The notes beneath the pieces were generated by a model. The model was given only the letters and a program-made list of their open reading frames with translations, was not told where the DNA came from and did no database searches. The position numbers and the translations under genes were made by a program. A stretch of 10,338 bases of DNA from Deltaproteobacteria bacterium (GTDB lineage Bacteria; Desulfobacterota; DSM-4660; Desulfatiglandales; HGW-15): contig JAHECH010000092.1 of NCBI GenBank assembly GCA_024641835.1, forward strand, positions 1 to 10,338, written 5' to 3'. Every line of letters begins with the position of its first letter. The stretch's first letter is position 1. This document shows positions 6,166 through 10,338 of the stretch, one piece after another.

Positions 6166-7368
6166 TTAAGCGCTCTTATTTTTTTCAAGCGCTTGGGCCT
6201 TGACCATGGCTCTGAACTGTTTGAGAAGAAGAGGGTGGAACTCTTTTCCCTGCCTGGCATCCATCCAATTCAATGCGTCGGTCAAGGGGAGAGCGGCCCG
6301 TTCCGGCCGATTGCGCCGGAGATCATCGTATGTATTCGTAATGGAGACGATAAGGCTCGCAAAATTGAGCTGTCTGCGCTGCTTTTGTTCTGGATACCCT
6401 CCACCATCATAATGGAAGTGGTGTTCGTAGGCGATGAGGGGAGCAAGGTCCGGGATTCCTCGGGTTGATAGAAGGATTTCCGCACCACGAATGGGGTGCT
6501 CCCACCGCTTCTTTTTTTCATCCAGGGTGATGGCGCCGGATGCTGATGCGGCAATCGGCGGGGATACAAACAGACCGATATCATGGAGGAGGGCACCGAA
6601 ACACAATTCATCAAGCACCGGCCTGTGAACTTTGAGCCGCTGCGCCAGAGCCATGGAAACGGCAGACACGTGGATCGCATGTTGATAAGGGTCCGGATCG
6701 GGGTTTCGTCGGTAGATAAGCACTTTTATCGGCAATTCTTCTGCCATGACCATTTTGTGGATCGTCTCCGCTATTTGTCTAGCCAGGGCAACCTTGGTCA
6801 CAGGGAGGGTCCCGACAACACCCGAGAATAGCTCCTTCATCTGGCCGGATAGAGAGAGCAGGGACTGGCGGACTTCCTGGAGCGCGCCAGAAAAATCCTC
6901 ATAAGAAACCTGAGAAACAGCATCGAGCTGAACGCTCGAAACAAGAATATGGGGGAGCCTCTCCTTGGCCTCGGCAAGGACCAGCTCTGCACCCGCCGGG
7001 TTCTTGAGCAAGGGGAGCAAAATCTGCAAGAATTGAACAAATTCTTCAAATAACACGCCTTTCTGGAAAACCAGTCGTTGCAAGTGGACCTGTTCCAACC
7101 GTTGGAGAAACTTGCCCAGGGAACTGCTCAGTTCTGGCAGGCGGGTATTTTCCACCACCACCTCTCCGTCAACAAAGAGCATGGCCAGGCTTGAACGGTA
7201 AGATAGGTGTTCATCTATTTTCCTGAAGAAATCTTGGAGTTTCTTCCTGGTTTCAGGATGCTCAGGGGGATACAGGGAGAGGGAACGCAGACTCCCTACA
7301 AACCCTATGCACAGGTCCCGATGAAAGGCATGGAGTTTTTCTTTTTCTTCTTGCTCACCCATGGTCAT
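6166..7368 (-). CDS. HD-GYP-type phosphohydrolase with an N-terminal module shared with the upstream HEAT protein
   Basis: A 400-residue soluble protein. Residues about 12-118 form a module that is clearly homologous to the N-terminus of the adjacent HEAT protein. Residues about 195-395 are an HD-GYP domain, the class that degrades cyclic di-GMP (or cGAMP). Metal-ligand positions are present: H230, H262-D263, H291, H316-H317 and D348, with DGGGYP at 321-326 and NRPER at 353-357. Two usual residues are changed. The lysine of HDxGK is L266, and the glutamate after HH is F318, so activity may be reduced or altered. No membrane segment or receiver domain was seen. The ATG at 7368 lies 9 bases after the HEAT gene stop, so they are co-transcribed. 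An ATG at 7362 (M3) is an alternative start, and neither has a strong Shine-Dalgarno. The role is probably c-di-GMP-linked signalling with the HEAT partner (inference). Confidence 0.9.
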   Translation of the reverse strand: MTMGEQEEKEKLHAFHRDLCIGFVGSLRSLSLYPPEHPETRKKLQDFFRKIDEHLSYRSSLAMLFVDGEVVVENTRLPELSSSLGKFLQRLEQVHLQRLVFQKGVLFEEFVQFLQILLPLLKNPAGAELVLAEAKERLPHILVSSVQLDAVSQVSYEDFSGALQEVRQSLLSLSGQMKELFSGVVGTLPVTKVALARQIAETIHKMVMAEELPIKVLIYRRNPDPDPYQHAIHVSAVSMALAQRLKVHRPVLDELCFGALLHDIGLFVSPPIAASASGAITLDEKKKRWEHPIRGAEILLSTRGIPDLAPLIAYEHHFHYDGGGYPEQKQRRQLNFASLIVSITNTYDDLRRNRPERAALPLTDALNWMDARQGKEFHPLLLKQFRAMVKAQALEKNKSA

Positions 7369-7377
7369 GTTTCCGGA

Positions 7378-9435
7378 TCAAAGAAGTTGCTGGCATAAAC
7401 TCTGGAGCTCTCCGGATCCCTGCTCCGCGAGCTCCCGAAGCACTGCTCTGGCTTTTGGAGACCCGATCTCCGCAAGGGCGCGCGCCGTGTGCATCTGAAA
7501 CGACCTAAGCTTCCTGCCGCTGAACCAAGACTTCTCCTGAACTATTTGCGCAAGCCGGGGCACAGCGCTTTCCGCTTTGAGATGAGCCAAAGCTGAAACC
7601 ACCAAGGTGCGGATCTGAAGATCCTTGTTATCGAGCAGGTCCTGCAGAGCACGTGCGAGCTGAACGTCCATGGATATTTCAGCGAGGGAAATAAGCTGGG
7701 GCAGGGCCTTTTCCGGAGCACTGCGCAACCGCTGGCTCAGGGGTTTAAGGAGGTTCGGACCCATGCTCGCCAGAGCGGTTAAGAGCCATAGCGCCTGAGG
7801 GGTTTTTTCGGTTTCGAGAGCGACGAGCCGATCGATGAGAAAGCCCGCTGTCTTTTCGGGAAAGATCTGGCATATCACACTGATGCTGGCCATTTCTTTG
7901 GAATCGAACGTCCTGCACTGTCCGAAAAGATTCTTCAGGATCCCTTGGATTTCCTCTTTTGTAAGCCAGGACTGGACGCTTTTTCTCACGGGCGCGTCTT
8001 TCGGGAGAGACTGCAGGATCAGGAAGACATGCCGCAGTACATTCCCCACAGATTTCGTTTTGCCCTCCTCTGACCACTGGACAACGATCTCTCTCAGAGC
8101 TTTCATGAGAGGCTCCAGGAAAATCTCTTTCTGTTTCTCCGTGCGGAGCTCGCGGATGAGATCAAGAACGAGACGGGTCTTAGCGATCCTGAGAGAGTCG
8201 GGAGAGAGGGTGGAGGCAAGGCGATCCATTTCATCTTTTTCAGAGAGGGGGTGATTGATCAGAACGGATTGTGCCAAGGCTTCTATGTTCCTGGAGTATT
8301 GGGCATTGAACTCTTCTATTTCCTGCCGCTCCAAGATAAGCTGCTCCAGATGCTGCCATTGATTGAGGGACCCCGGTCTTCTTTCCTGGGTTGCAAGCTG
8401 CATTTCGGCGCGCACCAGGCCTAGAAGGATTTCCGGTTCATGGTACTTGTCAATCGCTCTCTTGAGGAGGTTGGTGAAACAAGGGGACTTGACGCCGCTC
8501 ACTTGCAGCGCATCAAGAAGGAGATAGACCATCTCCTTATCGGACATCGCGCGAATGATCTGGCAGACAGCGCCCTCGACGTGGTCATCGGGAGATTCTG
8601 GCGGGATCGCGCCGAGAATTTGAATCCTCAATTCAAGTTCAAAAGAGCTGAGGACGGTTCCCACCCGCCGGGCAAAGAGGCCCCTTTTCTCAGCGTCCAT
8701 CTCTCCTGCGCTCTTTTCGAGGTTTAGCAGGAGGTTGGAAATCATCGTTGCCCTCTGGGCGGCCGAAATCCCATGGTGGATTTCCCTCATATCCCGGTCG
8801 ATCTGGGTAAGCAGTCGTCTTAAACCCTCCGTATCCTCCAACAGGCGGGCAAGCTCATTCATTTTATCCGGTGTGAGAGTGACTACGCCCGCTGTGGCGG
8901 GTTGGAGAATGAGCTGCTGCCAAAAGGCCTCGTCATCACCCGCCTGCGCAAACCGGGCTGCTATAGCCTGGGCTGTGGAAAAGACTCTGTAGTCGAGCAT
9001 GCCTAGACTCACATGTCGAATATTCTCCTGGCGCAAAGCGTATGCAAGCTCGTTCTCCTGGTTTTGGTGGGTCCCCGCCACAAGGGCAACGAAAGAGTCA
9101 AGCTCCTCAAGAGCAATGTCCTTGTCCACGATGAGATGAGAAATACCGAGGGAATGAAAGGAATTCAGGAAATGGTTCAGGTGGGTGTCCCGCGTCTGGT
9201 AGAAATTGCCGTCAAAGAAGAGGGCGTCTTTAGCACATCCGAGGAAAAGAGACTGCCGGCCTTGAAGTGCCTCTCTGAACCTTTTGAAGAGCTGTTGAAT
9301 GTTTCTCTTGTAAAGTTCATGGCCCGTGGCATAAAGGCGACCCGCATTCAGAGACCGCATAAAAGCGGCAACGAATTCGACAATGAGGCTCGGTGGGGAT
9401 TTTTGTCGCGGCGAGTTTTCAGCTGCCATGCCCAT
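7378..9435 (-). CDS. HEAT-repeat scaffold-like protein
   Basis: A 685-residue, almost wholly helical, soluble protein without signal peptide or membrane segment. Residues about 20-118 form the same module as in the downstream HD-GYP protein (LY...H at 34-39, R60xSL63, KDIALEELDSF at 105-115). The central part (about 170-560) is rich in leucine and charged residues and reads as irregular alpha-helical repeats. The C-terminus carries recognisable HEAT/PBS-lyase-like repeats (about 599-685: LQIRTLVVSALAHLKAESAVPRL, then MHTARALAEIGSPKARAVLRELA). There are no catalytic motifs, so a protein-binding scaffold is likely. AGGA sits about 9 bases before the ATG at 9435. A second ATG two codons later (9429) is possible. 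It is the first gene of a two-gene unit and has a near-consensus promoter at 9481-9509. A functional partnership with the HD-GYP protein is inferred from the shared module and the 9-base gap. Confidence 0.87.
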   Translation of the reverse strand: MGMAAENSPRQKSPPSLIVEFVAAFMRSLNAGRLYATGHELYKRNIQQLFKRFREALQGRQSLFLGCAKDALFFDGNFYQTRDTHLNHFLNSFHSLGISHLIVDKDIALEELDSFVALVAGTHQNQENELAYALRQENIRHVSLGMLDYRVFSTAQAIAARFAQAGDDEAFWQQLILQPATAGVVTLTPDKMNELARLLEDTEGLRRLLTQIDRDMREIHHGISAAQRATMISNLLLNLEKSAGEMDAEKRGLFARRVGTVLSSFELELRIQILGAIPPESPDDHVEGAVCQIIRAMSDKEMVYLLLDALQVSGVKSPCFTNLLKRAIDKYHEPEILLGLVRAEMQLATQERRPGSLNQWQHLEQLILERQEIEEFNAQYSRNIEALAQSVLINHPLSEKDEMDRLASTLSPDSLRIAKTRLVLDLIRELRTEKQKEIFLEPLMKALREIVVQWSEEGKTKSVGNVLRHVFLILQSLPKDAPVRKSVQSWLTKEEIQGILKNLFGQCRTFDSKEMASISVICQIFPEKTAGFLIDRLVALETEKTPQALWLLTALASMGPNLLKPLSQRLRSAPEKALPQLISLAEISMDVQLARALQDLLDNKDLQIRTLVVSALAHLKAESAVPRLAQIVQEKSWFSGRKLRSFQMHTARALAEIGSPKARAVLRELAEQGSGELQSLCQQLL

Positions 9436-9480
9436 GAGAGGTATCCTACGGGGATATTTTAAACTGTGACTATATATAAT

Positions 9481-9509
9481 AGTATAAAATAACTAATATT
9501 AAGTGTCAA
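9481..9509 (-). promoter_or_regulatory. Near-consensus sigma-70 promoter for the HEAT/HD-GYP unit
   Basis: On the minus strand a perfect TTGACA (9509-9504) is followed by exactly 17 bases and then TATACT (9486-9481, 5 of 6 to consensus). The predicted start is near 9474, giving a leader of about 40 bases to the ATG at 9435. The element sits in a strikingly AT-rich stretch (about 9455-9500), unlike the rest of the window. This is the strongest promoter candidate seen. Confidence 0.7.
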
Positions 9510-9556
9510 TAAGCGATTTTAGGAGGAAGTATCCCGGAGAAAAGGGGCGGAGCGCT

Positions 9557-9585
9557 CTAACAGTGTGGAACGATGGGAGTATACT
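9557..9585 (+). promoter_or_regulatory. Candidate promoter for the SDR gene
   Basis: CTAACA (9557-9562, 4 of 6 to consensus) is separated by 17 bases from TATACT (9580-9585, 5 of 6). Transcription would begin near 9592, about 60 bases before the SDR start codon. The -35 is weak, so this is tentative. The 215-base divergent gap (9436-9650) otherwise holds only the minus-strand promoter. Confidence 0.35.
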
Positions 9586-9638
9586 TTGGAAGTGGATCAG
9601 GGTATGGTGGCCGGTAGGATGAGGTGTGGCTTTTTCCT

Positions 9639-9646
9639 AAGGAGGT
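9639..9646 (+). promoter_or_regulatory. Consensus Shine-Dalgarno of the SDR gene
   Basis: AAGGAGGT, a full match to the anti-16S consensus, lies 4 bases before the ATG at 9651. It is much stronger than the other ribosome binding sites in this window and predicts efficient translation. Confidence 0.8.
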
Positions 9647-9650
9647 CAGA

Positions 9651-10338
9651 ATGGAAGGAAAAGGAAGGATAGCCGTAGTGACAGGGGCAAGCAGCGGCAT
9701 GGGCCGGGAGACGGCAAAAAGGCTTGCAGAGAGGGCATTCACCGTCATCGTGGCCGCAAGACGGATAGATCGCCTCAATGAACTGGCAGAGCAGCACCAC
9801 GAGATCGTGCCGAAACAGGTGGATCTCTCTGTGCCCGGGGAGGTAGCATCTTTTTGTGCGTATCTTTCCAGCTTGCCTCACCCGGTTTCTGTCCTGGTGA
9901 ATAACGCGGGCTACAGCCTGCGCGGTGCTCTAGAGGATGTTCCCCTTGATGCAGTCAGGAGGCTATTTGAAGTCAATCTTTTTGCTCTGATTCGCATCAC
10001 CCAGGCCTGTTTGCCCGGGATGCGAAAGCAGAGAGAAGGGATCATCGTGAACCTGAGTTCCATGGCGGGTAAATTTGCATTCCCCATGAGCGGGGTCTAT
10101 GCCGCGACCAAACACGCCGTAGAGGCGATCAGCGACTCTCTGCGCATGGAAGTGCGCCCCTTCGGGATCAAGGTCATCACCATCCGGCCGGGTTTCATTT
10201 CAACCGAATTCAATGAAGCGGCCAACAAGATCACCGGCGATCTCCTTTCGAGAACAGGCCCTGATTACAAGCCCCTGTATCAAACTTCCGGGGCGTCCAT
10301 CGGGAAATTGTTCGTCAACGCCACGGTTTCGGGAGGCG
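9651..10338 (+). CDS. Classical short-chain dehydrogenase/reductase (SDR), 3' end cut by window
   Basis: The first 229 codons of a classical SDR oxidoreductase; the gene runs off the window without a stop. All core motifs are present: the dinucleotide-binding TGASSGMG (11-18), VDLS (57-60), NNAG (84-87), active-site N109, catalytic S137 in NLSSMAG, and YAATK (Y150, K154). RPG follows at about 180-182. Arginines R37 and R38 just after the second beta-strand (VAARR) favour NADP(H) over NAD(H). The start ATG at 9651 is firmly set by a perfect AAGGAGGT Shine-Dalgarno at 9639-9646, 4 bases upstream. It is transcribed divergently from the HEAT/HD-GYP unit. The substrate cannot be told from sequence. 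The family covers ketoacyl, sugar, steroid-like and xenobiotic carbonyls. Confidence 0.95.
   Translation, partial: MEGKGRIAVVTGASSGMGRETAKRLAERAFTVIVAARRIDRLNELAEQHHEIVPKQVDLSVPGEVASFCAYLSSLPHPVSVLVNNAGYSLRGALEDVPLDAVRRLFEVNLFALIRITQACLPGMRKQREGIIVNLSSMAGKFAFPMSGVYAATKHAVEAISDSLRMEVRPFGIKVITIRPGFISTEFNEAANKITGDLLSRTGPDYKPLYQTSGASIGKLFVNATVSGG

Noticed and set aside
6168..6194. 7-base inverted repeat AAGCGCT/AGCGCTT around a T-rich loop, considered as a convergent terminator
   Set aside because: It lies at the 3' end of the HD-GYP coding region and no T-run follows the stem on either strand, so it does not have intrinsic terminator form.
9013..9462. Plus-strand open frame of 149 codons
   Set aside because: Antisense to the HEAT gene N-terminus, whose module matches the HD-GYP protein. 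It is a shadow frame.
1..10338. CRISPR arrays, tRNA/rRNA genes, insertion sequences and phage genes
   Set aside because: Looked for regular direct repeats, cloverleaf or conserved rRNA sequence, transposase or integrase motifs and terminal repeats. None were found by eye.

Overview
The window (about 10.3 kb, moderate GC) is ordinary, densely packed bacterial chromosome with short gaps and mixed strands. No RNA gene, mobile element, CRISPR array or phage gene was seen. The gene mix suggests an anaerobic, syntrophic or sulfate-reducing member of Desulfobacterota (the old Deltaproteobacteria): a LUD-domain protein, an ornithine cyclodeaminase-family protein with RidA, crotonase and SDR enzymes, and an HD-GYP protein beside a HEAT-repeat protein. 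That assignment is inference from gene style, not from a marker gene.

Layout. (1) 30-855, plus strand: an 81-residue conserved-looking small protein, then a stand-alone cyclic-nucleotide-binding domain protein. (2) 887-2745, minus strand: a GalT-like HIT-superfamily protein followed by a crotonase-fold enzyme whose start overlaps the GalT-like stop by 16 bases, so the pair is probably translationally coupled. (3) 2746-3226: a 481-base divergent intergenic region with one good promoter pointing each way and a leader of about 260 bases for the plus-strand genes. (4) 3227-5436, plus strand: LUD protein, ornithine cyclodeaminase/mu-crystallin-family protein and RidA, read here as a small amino-acid or amine catabolic unit in which RidA would clear reactive enamine/imine intermediates. 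(5) 5532-6116, plus strand: a small membrane-anchored coiled-coil protein of unknown function. (6) 6166-9435, minus strand: a two-gene unit encoding a 685-residue HEAT-repeat protein and, 9 bases downstream, a 400-residue HD-GYP-type protein. It is driven by a near-consensus sigma-70 promoter in an AT-rich island at 9481-9509. (7) 9651 to the window edge, plus strand: the first 229 codons of a classical short-chain dehydrogenase/reductase.

The most interesting point is in region 6. The HEAT protein and the HD-GYP protein begin with the same roughly 95-residue module, alignable over most of its length with a constant two-residue offset. This suggests a dedicated pair that shares an input or docking domain. 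The HD-GYP protein keeps all the metal-ligand positions but has lost the lysine of HDxGK and the glutamate after the HH pair. The crotonase lacks both canonical hydratase glutamates but keeps an Asp in the PaaG-like position, so it is more likely an isomerase or another crotonase chemistry than a hydratase.
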